From positions 1 through 64,000 of the forward strand of contig NZ_QMJY01000014.1 of the NCBI RefSeq assembly GCF_003574395.1: DNA of 64,000 bases. The letters run 5' to 3'. Positions 1-8,368 of this stretch are shown here, piece after piece. The position numbers and the translations under genes were made by a program. Under the pieces are notes generated by a model. That model was given only the letters and a program-made list of their open reading frames with translations. It was not told where the DNA came from and searched no databases. The DNA comes from Tabrizicola thermarum (GTDB lineage Bacteria; Pseudomonadota; Alphaproteobacteria; Rhodobacterales; Rhodobacteraceae). Numbering within the stretch: the first letter of the stretch is position 1; each line of letters begins with the position of its first letter.

Positions 1-14
1 AAAAGGTTGCTCAT
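1..14 (-). CDS. Start of a gene running off the left edge
   Basis: On the minus strand an AAGGAGA ribosome binding site lies 7 bases before an ATG at position 14, and the reading frame (MSNL...) continues off the window. Only four full codons are visible, so no function can be given. The strong spacing of the ribosome binding site is the only support for a gene start here. Confidence 0.5.
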
Positions 15-33
15 CGGTCAGTCTCCTTGCGGA

Positions 34-48
34 GGCGTGAATCACGCC
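34..48. promoter_or_regulatory. 15-bp hyphenated palindrome upstream of the left-edge gene
   Basis: GGCGTGA-A-TCACGCC is a perfect inverted repeat with 7-base arms. It lies 20 bases upstream of the putative minus-strand start at 14, where an operator would be expected. The binding protein is unknown, and it could also form a small RNA hairpin. Confidence 0.35.
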
Positions 49-293
49 GCAGAAGCAAGATCAATGGGTCCTGACCCTAGTGGGGCAAGTGTGACGAGAG
101 TTCTTTGGCCCGGAATCAAGGGCGAAGCCTGCCGGGCCGCGCCCTCCCTCCCCCAGGGAGGGCGCTTTAGCAGCGATGGTTGGCAGAACTGCGGGGGGAG
201 GGGTGGCACCATAAAGCGCTTCCATTGACCGTGGTGCGCGCCCGCCCGAGGGAGGGCGCGGCCTTGTGTGGTTAGGGGTGGTGGGAGGGGGTT

Positions 294-311
294 GGTGCGC
301 TGTAGCGCACC
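294..311. repeat. Short inverted repeat, GGTGCGC/GCGCACC
   Basis: Perfect 7-base arms enclose TGTA, and the sequence continues with CTAC. The flanking ACCCTAC end is shared with the palindrome at 21244-21271, which suggests a dispersed family of intergenic repeats. Positions 1-514 otherwise hold no convincing gene: GC-rich runs such as the self-complementary GCCCTCCC/GGGAGGGC pair near 140-165, and the larger hairpin at 336-404. Confidence 0.45.
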
Positions 312-335
312 CTACTAGGGCCGGGGCGACGAGGT

Positions 336-404
336 GTCATCCCCGCGTAGGCGGGGACCCATGGCGGGGTCGAAGAACTGGATCCCCGCCTTCGCGGGGA
401 TGAC
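336..404. repeat. Large palindromic intergenic repeat (REP/MITE-like)
   Basis: GTCATCCCCGCG at 336-347 is the exact reverse complement of CGCGGGGATGAC at 393-404. The space between contains further complementary pieces (GGCGGGGACCC and GGATCCCCGCC), so the unit can fold into one long imperfect hairpin. Palindromes of this CCCCGC/GCGGGG style are common dispersed intergenic elements in GC-rich proteobacteria. Only one copy is seen in this window. Confidence 0.6.
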
Positions 405-514
405 AGGGGGGAGGGAGTCGGGGTGAACCCCGACCTACGGGGGATTGATGCGGTTGTTCGTTGGTTTGGGGGGGGCCCCGGATCAAGTCCGGGGCGGGGT
501 TTCGTGGGGTGGGG

Positions 515-931
515 TTACACCACCATATGCCGCACCCTGGCGCCCCACTCGATGGCCGCCGCATGCAACCGGTCGATCTTCAGCTCTTCGCGGACCTCCT
601 CCAGCATGCGGAGCTCGACCTGGGAGTGTCTCCCGTCCGCGGTGACCACGTCGCAGGCCAAGGCATAGGCGGTCTCGTAGAGGCGTTCGGGCAGGGCCTC
701 GCGGATCAGGCCGAAGAGGGCGTCGAGGCCGTCTTCCTCTTCGAACAGGTCGAACACGATGCGGCTGACGCGGCGGATGCGGTCGGGGTCGTAGGTCGCG
801 AAGGCAGGCATGTGGTTGACCATGCGGGTGATCGCCACCAGTTCGGCGGTGCGCATGTTCTCGTCCGAGGCGGAGGTGGCGACCATGACGGCGACAAGGG
901 CGTCCTGGGGGGACATGGCGGATTCGGGCAT
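515..931 (-). CDS. TerB-like tellurite resistance family protein
   Basis: A 138-residue, mostly helical and acidic soluble protein. The start at 931 is preceded by CAGGAG six bases upstream; a longer frame to 988 has no such signal. Residues such as ALVAVMVATSASDENM, ELVAITRMVNHMP and the late ACDVVTADGRHSQVE stretch fit the TerB/DjlA-type fold, which carries two internally similar helical halves with acidic residues. The family name comes from tellurite resistance operons, but isolated TerB-like genes such as this one have no established role. It is divergent from lysK. The assignment is by sequence pattern only. Confidence 0.7.
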   Translation of the reverse strand: MPESAMSPQDALVAVMVATSASDENMRTAELVAITRMVNHMPAFATYDPDRIRRVSRIVFDLFEEEDGLDALFGLIREALPERLYETAYALACDVVTADGRHSQVELRMLEEVREELKIDRLHAAAIEWGARVRHMVV

Positions 932-1041
932 GGTCGGCTCCTGACAAGCGGTTGGCGGCAGATTATTGACGAGGCGCGGGGGGGGCAATAGAGGACGGGG
1001 GTCCCGGGGGCTGGCCCCGGGCCCGTTTCAGGAGAGATGCG

Positions 1042-2622
1042 ATGAGTGCGTTGCGCGACGCGGCGATGACGTCGAAGGCCTGGCCGTTCGAGGAGGCGCG
1101 CGCGGTGCTGAAACGGTACGAGAAGAAGGCCCCGGAAAAGGGCTATGTGCTGTTCGAGACGGGGTATGGGCCGTCGGGTCTGCCGCATATCGGGACCTTC
1201 GGGGAAGTGGCGCGGACGACGATGATCCGGCGGGCCTTCGAGATCATCAGCGACATTCCGACGCGGCTGATCTGTTTCTCCGACGACGTGGACGGGATGC
1301 GGAAGGTGCCGGAGAACGTCCCGAACCAGGAGATGCTGCGGAACCACATGCAGAAGCCGTTGACGAGCGTGCCGGACCCGTATGGGGAGTTCGAGAGCTT
1401 CGGGCACCACAACAATGCGATGTTGCGGCGGTTCCTGGACACGTTCGGGTTCGAGTATGAATTCATCTCGGCCACCGAGTTCTACAAGTCGGGCCGGTTC
1501 GATGACACGCTGCGGCTGGCAGCGGAACGCTATGACCGGATCATGGCGATCATGCTGGCCTCCCTGCGCGAGGAGCGGCAGCAGACCTATTCCTGCTTCC
1601 TGCCGATCCACCCGGAGACCGGCCGCGTGCTTTATGTGCCGATGAAGGAGGTCAATGCGAAGGACGCGACGATCACCTTCGACGACGAGGACGGGCGCGA
1701 GTGGACGCTACCCGTGACGGGGGGCCATGTGAAGTTGCAGTGGAAGCCGGATTTCGGGGCACGCTGGGCGGCGCTGGGTGTGGACTTCGAGATGTACGGG
1801 AAGGACCACAGCACGAATACTCCGATCTACGACGGGATCTGCGAAGTGCTGGGCGGGCGGGCGCCGCACCACATGACCTACGAGCTGTTTCTGGACGACC
1901 AGGGGCAGAAGATTTCGAAGTCGAAGGGGAACGGGCTGACCATCGACGAATGGCTGACCTATGCGGCCACCGAGAGCCTGTCCTATTTCATGTACCAGAA
2001 GCCGAAGACGGCCAAGCGGCTGCATTTCGACGTGATCCCGCGGGCGGTGGACGAGTATCATCAGCAGCTGCGCGCCTTCCCGGAGCAGACGCTGGAGAGC
2101 CAGGTGAACAACCCGGTCTGGCACATCCACAACGGCAAGCCGCCGGAGTCGAAGATGGTGGTCAGCTTCGGGATGCTGCTGAATCTGGCCTCGGTCGCGG
2201 CGGCGAAGGATGCGGGGGGGCTGTGGAAATTCATCCGGCGCTATGCTCCGGAGGCGAGCCCGGAGACGCATCCCGATCTGGATGCGGCGGCGGGCTTTGC
2301 GGTGCGCTATTTCGCGGACAAGATCGCTCCGACGCGGGTGTTCCGGCTGCCCACCGACAAGGAGCGGGCGGCGATGGAGGATCTGGTCGCGCGGCTGAAG
2401 GCCTGGGACGGGGGGCTGGACGACGAGGCCTTGCAGTCGATGGTCTTTGCGGTCGGCAAGGAGCACGGGTTCGAGCCGCTGCGCGACTGGTTCAAGGCGC
2501 TGTACGAGGTGCTGCTGGGCGCCTCGGAGGGCCCGCGCTTCGGCGGGTTCATCGCGCTTTACGGCGTCGAGGAGACGGTTGCGCTGATGGAGCGGGCGCT
2601 GAAGGGTGAGCTGGTCGCCTGA
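1042..2622 (+). CDS. lysK: Lysyl-tRNA synthetase, class I
   Basis: Charges tRNA-Lys with lysine in the cytoplasm. The 526-residue length and both class I signatures are present: HIGT at residues 49-52 within a Rossmann nucleotide-binding fold, and KISKS at 290-294. Class I LysRS is unrelated to the usual class II enzyme (LysS) and is typical of archaea, spirochaetes and many alphaproteobacteria, which supports the taxonomic reading of the window. The start at 1042 follows CAGGAGAG with good spacing; an ATG five bases earlier is out of frame and stops at once. It is probably the only lysine-charging enzyme of the organism, but that cannot be seen here. Confidence 0.95.
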   Translation: MSALRDAAMTSKAWPFEEARAVLKRYEKKAPEKGYVLFETGYGPSGLPHIGTFGEVARTTMIRRAFEIISDIPTRLICFSDDVDGMRKVPENVPNQEMLRNHMQKPLTSVPDPYGEFESFGHHNNAMLRRFLDTFGFEYEFISATEFYKSGRFDDTLRLAAERYDRIMAIMLASLREERQQTYSCFLPIHPETGRVLYVPMKEVNAKDATITFDDEDGREWTLPVTGGHVKLQWKPDFGARWAALGVDFEMYGKDHSTNTPIYDGICEVLGGRAPHHMTYELFLDDQGQKISKSKGNGLTIDEWLTYAATESLSYFMYQKPKTAKRLHFDVIPRAVDEYHQQLRAFPEQTLESQVNNPVWHIHNGKPPESKMVVSFGMLLNLASVAAAKDAGGLWKFIRRYAPEASPETHPDLDAAAGFAVRYFADKIAPTRVFRLPTDKERAAMEDLVARLKAWDGGLDDEALQSMVFAVGKEHGFEPLRDWFKALYEVLLGASEGPRFGGFIALYGVEETVALMERALKGELVA

Positions 2623-2649
2623 TCCGGCGCGCAAAGCGGTCGGGACGGG

Positions 2650-3204
2650 ATGACGCTGACCCTGCATGTCGGGCTGAGGAAGACGGCGACGACGACGCTG
2701 CAACATGCGATGTCCCGGGGAAAGCCGATGCCGGCCGGGCATGGGTTGCTGTTTCCGGGCCGACCCGAGGATCATCACCGGCTGGGGCGGAGAGTGCGGA
2801 CGGGGGCGGGGCGCGCGGCGGTCCGGCAGGCGCTGCCCCCCCTCGCGGCGGAAGCGCGGGCGGCGGGCCCGGACCGGGTTCTGGTGTCGAGCGAGCATCC
2901 GATCCCGGCCCCGGAGGCAGCGCTCGCCGGGCTGCGGGAGTTTCCGGGCAAGATCGCGGGCGGGCGGTTCGTCCAGGAGTCAGAGGTGCAGGAGCGGGTG
3001 ATCGCACGGTCGCGGGGCGACGTCGCCTTGCTGCGCGCGGAGTTCGGGCTGGACATCCGGCCCGAGCCGATGACCGACCATGCCGCATCCACCCTGCCCG
3101 CCGGGACCGCGCTGGCCATGGCACAGGAGATCCCGGAGCGGGTCGAGGGCCGACCGGATTGGCCCCCCGCGCCCCGCCCTGAAGCTGTGACGGAGGAAAG
3201 GACG
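2650..3204 (+). pseudogene. Sulfotransferase N-terminal remnant, open in frame into the next gene
   Basis: The first residues, LHVGLRKTATTTLQ, resemble the 5'-phosphosulfate-binding P-loop of sulfotransferases (usually HVGLPKTGTTSLQ). The following roughly 170 codons are Arg/Gly/Pro-rich and show none of the later sulfotransferase motifs, so the catalytic body looks eroded or deleted. The frame has no stop and reads straight into the gene at 3205, which has its own strong ribosome binding site. A genuine fused two-domain protein is the alternative but looks unlikely. Confidence 0.5.
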
Positions 3205-3798
3205 ATGGGACGCGAAGCCGAAGGTCACGCAAGGTTCCGCGGGCAGGAAGGCGCCGTAAGGGCGTTCCTGGAAAGCGAGGGGATCATCCTGCGCGGCGAA
3301 ATGCGCGTGAAGGTCCGGCGCGGAGCCTTGTCGGAGTGGCGCGCCGAGGGGGATGACCTTGTCCTGCACGCCGATGGCGAGCCGATGGTCCTGACGCTGG
3401 GCGCGAAGGAGGCTGAGGCCTGGGTGAAGGCGCTGGACAGGCCGGTGCCCTCGCTTGCGGCGAGGCTGGGGGTCTCGGCCAGCGCCCGGGCCTGGGTCAT
3501 CGGCGGGCCACTGCCAGAGGAGCTTGCGCTGGCGGTGGCCGGGGCGGATGCCGGGGGGCCGGAAGCTGCGGCGGTGATCGTGGCAGTGCTGACCGGGCCG
3601 GGCGATCTGGAGGCGGCCCTTGCCGCCGGACAGCGCCATGGGCTGCGGGTCTGGTGCGTGCATGGCAAGGGCAAGGGTGCGGCGGTCCCCGACGCCTCTG
3701 TCCGGGACGCGTTCCGGGCGGCAGGCTGGAGGGACATCAAGGCAAGTGCGGTGTCCGAGGACTTCACGGCCACGCTTTACCGGCCCCGGGGGGAGTGA
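3205..3798 (+). CDS. Conserved hypothetical protein, about 197 residues
   Basis: The ATG at 3205 is preceded by GGAGGAAAG five bases upstream, a far better start than the in-frame ATG at 2650. The protein is predicted soluble. Its first 80 residues form a beta-rich segment (AFLESEGIILRGEMRVKVRR, then LHADGEPMVLTLG). The second half has an alternating beta/alpha pattern beginning LAARLGV and ending RAAGWRDIKASAVSEDFTATLYR, which resembles DUF3052-like proteins. No catalytic motif is recognised and no function is proposed. It converges with the minus-strand gene ending at 3835. Confidence 0.65.
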   Translation: MGREAEGHARFRGQEGAVRAFLESEGIILRGEMRVKVRRGALSEWRAEGDDLVLHADGEPMVLTLGAKEAEAWVKALDRPVPSLAARLGVSASARAWVIGGPLPEELALAVAGADAGGPEAAAVIVAVLTGPGDLEAALAAGQRHGLRVWCVHGKGKGAAVPDASVRDAFRAAGWRDIKASAVSEDFTATLYRPRGE

Positions 3799-3834
3799 CC
3801 CGCAGCGCCCAGGGGCGGCGCGGGTCGCAGTGTC

Positions 3835-4563
3835 TTAGCCGAACTTCAGGAAGAACTTGGAATAGGGCACTTTCAGCCCACCGATGGCGGCCCTGATCGC
3901 GGCGTCATCCCCGGCGCGGGCCGCAGCGAGCAACTGGTCGACCGAAGCCTTCATCGCCCCGGAGAGCGCCGCATAGTCGGCGTCGCCTTCTGCATTTGCC
4001 GGAGGAGACGAAAGAACGTCCTGGGCGAGGTAGGCCAGCACGGCAGCATGTTCCAGGATGCCCTGCTTTGCGCCCGCATCGAGGGTCGAGAGGTCGAGGC
4101 CGAGGATCCGCTCCATTTCGGCATGATAGGCGTTCATGCGATCGGAAAAGGTTTCGATCCCGTTGCGGGCGTGCAGCGCGCTGAATGCCTCTCGCACATG
4201 TTCCAGGGTCTCGTGACTTTCGGCAAGGTTCCCCTTGCCGACGGCCTCGCTGGCCTTGGCAAGGCGGCTGGAGACCTCGGCGATCATCTCGGGCCATTGC
4301 GGATCGGCTTCATACAGCGGGGGCGGGGTCTGGCCGTAGGTGGCCACAAGAGCATCCCACTGACTTTGCAGACCGGCCAAAGCGGCCGCAGACTTTTCGG
4401 CATTGCCGGAGTTGGTGGCGAAGAGGGCGCTGCGGTAGGCGGCATACATCTCGCCATAGGCGGCTTCGAAATCGGTGACGGGGCCGGCAAGGGCTGGGCC
4501 GACCAGGGGCGGGGTGGTGCAGAGCAGGACGGCGAGGGCAATGATCGGCAGCTTGCGTGGCAT
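3835..4563 (-). CDS. Exported helical protein of unknown function
   Basis: A 242-residue protein with a clear signal peptide (MPRKLPIIALAVLLCTTPP, cleavage likely after GPALA). The mature part is almost entirely helical and Ala-rich, with FEAAYGEMYAAYRSALFATN and SHETLEHVREAFSALHARN segments, and ends KVPYSKFFLKFG. The pattern suggests a periplasmic helical bundle like cytochrome c' or imelysin-type proteins, but no CXXCH haem site is present. The start at 4563 is favoured over 4593 because GGAGG lies four bases upstream and the signal peptide begins there. Confidence 0.65.
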   Translation of the reverse strand: MPRKLPIIALAVLLCTTPPLVGPALAGPVTDFEAAYGEMYAAYRSALFATNSGNAEKSAAALAGLQSQWDALVATYGQTPPPLYEADPQWPEMIAEVSSRLAKASEAVGKGNLAESHETLEHVREAFSALHARNGIETFSDRMNAYHAEMERILGLDLSTLDAGAKQGILEHAAVLAYLAQDVLSSPPANAEGDADYAALSGAMKASVDQLLAAARAGDDAAIRAAIGGLKVPYSKFFLKFG

Positions 4564-4743
4564 GGTGGCCTCCGTTAGGGGGTGTTGAGTCACAGACTTT
4601 CGCCGGAAGGCAACGGCGGGACCTTGATGCAGATCATATCAGATAGAATGCTTTGAAGCTGTAGAGGTTATCGGCTGGTTTGACTTCTGCCCGAACGGCC
4701 TAACTGACGTGCGCAAGGGGACGTCGACACGGGAGCTTGGCCC

Positions 4744-5145
4744 ATGCGCAATGGTCTTTACGCGGTTTTCCTGGTCACATGTCTGGCGCTGCCTGCCGCC
4801 GCGCAGGAAGCGCCGATCGAGGAAACGATCCGCAGCCAGATCGACGCCTTTCTGGCGGACGACTTCGCCCGCGCCTTCACCTATGCGAGCCCGACGATCA
4901 AGGGGATATTCGGCACGCCCGAAAATTTCGGGGCGATGGTGAAGAACGGCTATCCGATGGTCTATCGCCCGGCTGAGGTCGAGATGGGCGCGTTGCGCGA
5001 CATTGCCGGAAACCTGTGGCAGCGCGTCCGCGTGGTCGATCAGGCCGGCGCGGCCTGGTATCTGGACTACATGATGGTCGAGACCGCCGAAGGCTGGCAG
5101 ATCAACGCGGTGCAGGTGTTGCCTGCGCCCGATGTGGGCGCCTGA
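4744..5145 (+). CDS. DUF4864 domain exported protein
   Basis: A 133-residue protein with a short signal peptide ending ALPAAA-Q. The mature part has the NTF2/SnoaL-like layout of DUF4864 proteins: a helical start (IEETIRSQIDAFLADDFARAFTYAS), then curved beta strands with VYRPAEVEMG, LWQRVRVVDQAGAAWYLDYMM and GWQINAVQVLP. Members are small periplasmic proteins without known activity. The following 281 bases (5146-5426) are GC-rich and contain no gene. Confidence 0.8.
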   Translation: MRNGLYAVFLVTCLALPAAAQEAPIEETIRSQIDAFLADDFARAFTYASPTIKGIFGTPENFGAMVKNGYPMVYRPAEVEMGALRDIAGNLWQRVRVVDQAGAAWYLDYMMVETAEGWQINAVQVLPAPDVGA

Positions 5146-5426
5146 AAGCCGCCTTGCCCGCCTTGCGCGTCTGATCCGGCGGGGACTGCCCCCCCGGCCC
5201 GGTCCCGTCCTGCCGGGCGGCGGGATGCCGGGACTGGCCGGTGGTTCCGGTCCGGCGCCTCCGGGCGGCCGTTGCGTGCGGGGACGGCGGACCGCGCGGC
5301 GGCGTGAACGGCGGTTAAGCCTTGCTTGCTACCCCCTTGGCCTCATGGCGGCGCGGTCTGTCGGGGGCACCCACGACCGACCTGCGCGCGGGCCAATGGC
5401 GCGAAGCGAGGCGAGGGAAATCGACG

Positions 5427-7715
5427 ATGAACAAGGCTATCACTGACGGGCTGGTCCTGATGCCGCCGCCGTTTTCGGCAGGGCTGAACCTCTGGTCGCG
5501 CGAGGACGGCACGCCCGGCTCGGGGTCCTACGCCGGCCAGCCGAATGCGGCGCTGGTGACGAACGACCAGGATTTCGGCGGCTGTCTGGAATTGCAGAAG
5601 ACCGAAGCGACCCAGAAGCTGCGCAGCTTTGCCCAGACGCCGATCCAGCCGGGCCTGTACCTGCAGGTCACGGCGCGGGCGAAGGCGGTGTCGGGGAACC
5701 TGCCCTCGGTGCGGATCGCGGCCTGGGCGGGGGATGTGAGCGGGCAGAACGTCGTCGGCCTGCCGCAGACCGGGCCTTCGGTTGCGCTGACGTCCTACGG
5801 CGAGGTGGTGACGGTGAGTGCGATCATCTCTCCGGCCAACCGCACCGGGGTGACCCTGCCGTGGTCGTTGCAGTCGGTCTATGCGCATGTCGGGCTGGAC
5901 CTGACGGGGGCGAACGGCGGGGTGGTGCGGATCGACGACATCGTGGTCGAGGATGTGACCAACATCTTCATCCGCAAGCTGATGGACTGGGTCGATGTGC
6001 GCGACTTCGGCGCCTTGGGTGACGGGACGACCAACGATGCGCCGGCCTTCCTGGCGGCGGATGCGGCGGCGGCGGGGCGCGAGATCCTGGTGCCCTCGGG
6101 CGTGTTCCGGCTGACGCAGGACGTCACGATCAACAGCCGCATCCGGTTCGAGGGGACGCTGTCGATGCCCGCGAACCGCAAACTTGCGCTGACGCGGAAT
6201 TACGACCTCGACACCTATGGCCAGGCCTTCGGGTCCGAGCTGGAAGGCTTCAAGCGCGCGCTGCAGGCGCTGTTCTACTTCACCGACTATGTGACGCTGG
6301 ACCTGTCGGGGCGCCGTGTCGACCTGACCGAGCCGATCGACGTGGCGGCGCTGGCGGGTCTGACCAGCTTTACCAGCCGCCGTGTGGTGCGCAACGGGTC
6401 GCTGAACGCGGTGGCGGGTCCGGCCTGGACGACCGAGGACGTGACCTCGGTCGCGACCTATTCGGCGGCGGCGAACACCACGCTGACCGGTGTGGCGAAC
6501 GTGGCCAACATCCCGGTGGGCGCGCTGGTCATCGGGACGGGGGTCGGACGCGAGGTCTATGTCACGGCAAAGAACGTGGGCGCGGGCACGCTGACGATCA
6601 GCCAGCCGCTGTATGCCGCGGTGGGGACGCGGACCTATACCTTCCGCCGGTTCAAGTACATGCTGGACTTCTCCGGCTTTGACCTGTTGTCGCGGTTCGA
6701 GCTGGAGGACATCGAGTTCAACTGTCTGGGCGTCGGATCGGGCGTCATGCTGCCGATGTCGGGGGCGACCCAGCGGTTCATGTCCTGCACCTTCAACCGG
6801 CCGAAGGACCGGGGGATCAGCAGTGCCGGGTCGGGCTGTCAGGGCATGTTCGTCGACATGTGCCAGTTCCTGTCGAACGAGCAGTCGGTGCCGGCGGTGG
6901 ACCGCACCACCATCGCGATGAACGTGCAGGCCAACGACACCAAGCTGCGCAACAACCGGATCGTGCGGTTTGCGCATTTCGCGATCATGAACGGGACGGG
7001 CCACCTGATCCACGCCAACCACTTCTTCCAGGGTGACAGCGTCACGGCGGGCGTGCGGCGGGCGGGTCTGGTGTTCACGCAGACCAACGTGTCGACCGTG
7101 GTGACGGGCAACTACATCGACAACTGTTTCATCGAATGGGGCAACGAGCATGACTCCGCCCCCGAGGAGAATGGAGAGTTCTCGTTCGGCGGGCTGAACA
7201 TCGTGGGCAACGTGTTCATCGCCTCGGATTGCAGCACGGCGTTCCGCTGGATCGTGGTCAAGCCCTACGGGCCGGGGCATTTCCTCAGCGGCTTCACGGT
7301 CACGGGCAACAGCTTCCGCTGCTTTGGCGTCATCGTGGACCGGGTGGACATGGTGGACACGACCTTTGCCAGCCTGGACTTCACCCGGTCGCGCAACGTG
7401 CGGGTGGAGGGCAACAGCTTCAACAAAGTCAGCCAGTGGATCATGAATCCGGTCGTGGTCACGCATACCCAGAACACGGCGGCCGAGACCTGGAACGTCA
7501 GCGCGGGGGGCTTCGTGCCCTTTGGCGGGCGGATACGGATGGTCGAAGCGGTGGCGCCGGAGGGGATCATCACCAACGCGTCCAACGCGGCGCGCTATGT
7601 GTTCCCCTATTCCGTGCCGGGCACCGGCAGCCTGGGGAACGAGGCGCAGGTGCGCTGGGGCGAGGCGGTGAAGGGCAAGGCGCAGGTCAAGATGCGCATG
7701 GACGTGCCGGCCTGA
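5427..7715 (+). CDS. Tail-spike/pectate-lyase-like beta-helix protein
   Basis: A 762-residue protein without a signal peptide. The first 170 residues look like a carbohydrate-binding or capsid-adaptor beta-sandwich (LNLWSREDGTPGS...). From about residue 190 the sequence VRDFGALGDGTTNDAPAF is the hallmark entry of the pectate lyase superfamily/GH28-related right-handed beta-helix, followed by many N-rich helix rungs (LRNNRIVRF, VVTGNYIDN, VTGNSFRCF, VRVEGNSFN). Such proteins are phage tail spikes or surface polysaccharide-active proteins. No phage genes are next to it. The start at 5427 follows GCGAGGG; upstream in-frame codons lack coding character. Confidence 0.75.
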   Translation: MNKAITDGLVLMPPPFSAGLNLWSREDGTPGSGSYAGQPNAALVTNDQDFGGCLELQKTEATQKLRSFAQTPIQPGLYLQVTARAKAVSGNLPSVRIAAWAGDVSGQNVVGLPQTGPSVALTSYGEVVTVSAIISPANRTGVTLPWSLQSVYAHVGLDLTGANGGVVRIDDIVVEDVTNIFIRKLMDWVDVRDFGALGDGTTNDAPAFLAADAAAAGREILVPSGVFRLTQDVTINSRIRFEGTLSMPANRKLALTRNYDLDTYGQAFGSELEGFKRALQALFYFTDYVTLDLSGRRVDLTEPIDVAALAGLTSFTSRRVVRNGSLNAVAGPAWTTEDVTSVATYSAAANTTLTGVANVANIPVGALVIGTGVGREVYVTAKNVGAGTLTISQPLYAAVGTRTYTFRRFKYMLDFSGFDLLSRFELEDIEFNCLGVGSGVMLPMSGATQRFMSCTFNRPKDRGISSAGSGCQGMFVDMCQFLSNEQSVPAVDRTTIAMNVQANDTKLRNNRIVRFAHFAIMNGTGHLIHANHFFQGDSVTAGVRRAGLVFTQTNVSTVVTGNYIDNCFIEWGNEHDSAPEENGEFSFGGLNIVGNVFIASDCSTAFRWIVVKPYGPGHFLSGFTVTGNSFRCFGVIVDRVDMVDTTFASLDFTRSRNVRVEGNSFNKVSQWIMNPVVVTHTQNTAAETWNVSAGGFVPFGGRIRMVEAVAPEGIITNASNAARYVFPYSVPGTGSLGNEAQVRWGEAVKGKAQVKMRMDVPA

Positions 7716-7745
7716 CGGCGGACAAGGCAGCCGAAACAGATCGGG

Positions 7746-7773
7746 CGGGCGGTCCTGCGGGGCCGCCCGTTTT
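7746..7773 (+). terminator. Intrinsic terminator after the beta-helix gene
   Basis: CGGGCGGTCC at 7746-7755 pairs with GGGCCGCCCG, closing a four-base loop, and a TTTT run follows at 7770-7773. It ends transcription of the rightward gene just before the stop codon of the convergent PNPOx-like gene. Confidence 0.7.
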
Positions 7774-8264
7774 CACAGATCGTCAGGCGAGATGTGAAAG
7801 GCGCGGGCGAAGCCGCCGTTCAGAAGGGCCGAGGTCGGGGCAAGGCGCACGAAGGCAAAATCGGGCAGGTCGATGTAGACGGTCGCCTTGGGGTTCCGCT
7901 GCAGCCAGCGCGACCGGATGCCGGGGCGGGCAGGGTCATCGGGGGCGACAAAGGCTGCGCGGGCGCGGATCATCAGCCGGGGATGGCTCAGAGGGTCGCC
8001 CGTCGGCCCGACCTCGCCCAGCATCAGCGCGCAGTCGGGGCGGTCCCGCAGGGCGCGGTAGTGCGGGGCCAGACCCGAGACCAGGGTCAGGAGCCCGGCC
8101 TCGGGATCGCGGGCAAAGGCGATGCGGCTGATGCCCGGCGCGCCGGTGTCCGGGTCGACCCAGGCAAGCGCGGCGTGGCCAAGCGCCAGCAGCTTGCGGG
8201 CCAGCAGAAGAGCGTCAGCGTCGGCGGGCTGGACAGGATCGGGACGGGCAGGCTGATCGGGCAT
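7773..8264 (-). CDS. Pyridoxamine 5'-phosphate oxidase-like (HugZ-type) FMN-binding protein
   Basis: A 163-residue protein with the split-barrel pattern of PNPOx-like flavoproteins: LLALGHAALAWVDPDTGAPG (first strands), a core VSGLAPHYRALRDRPDCALML, then the RLMIRARAAFV strand and SRWLQRNPKATVYIDLPDF. The order fits the HugZ/haem-utilisation branch rather than genuine PdxH, since the PdxH substrate residues are not recognisable. It would bind FMN or haem in the cytoplasm. It is divergent from the SulP gene at 8369. Confidence 0.75.
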   Translation of the reverse strand: MPDQPARPDPVQPADADALLLARKLLALGHAALAWVDPDTGAPGISRIAFARDPEAGLLTLVSGLAPHYRALRDRPDCALMLGEVGPTGDPLSHPRLMIRARAAFVAPDDPARPGIRSRWLQRNPKATVYIDLPDFAFVRLAPTSALLNGGFARAFHISPDDL

Positions 8265-8368
8265 CGGATCTCATCACGGTTGACACGGTGCGGTCGCGGG
8301 AGTCTTCTGTCGCCATTCATGCCGACATGCCAGCATTTCCTGGCGCATCTCTCCCACACCCGGACTCC

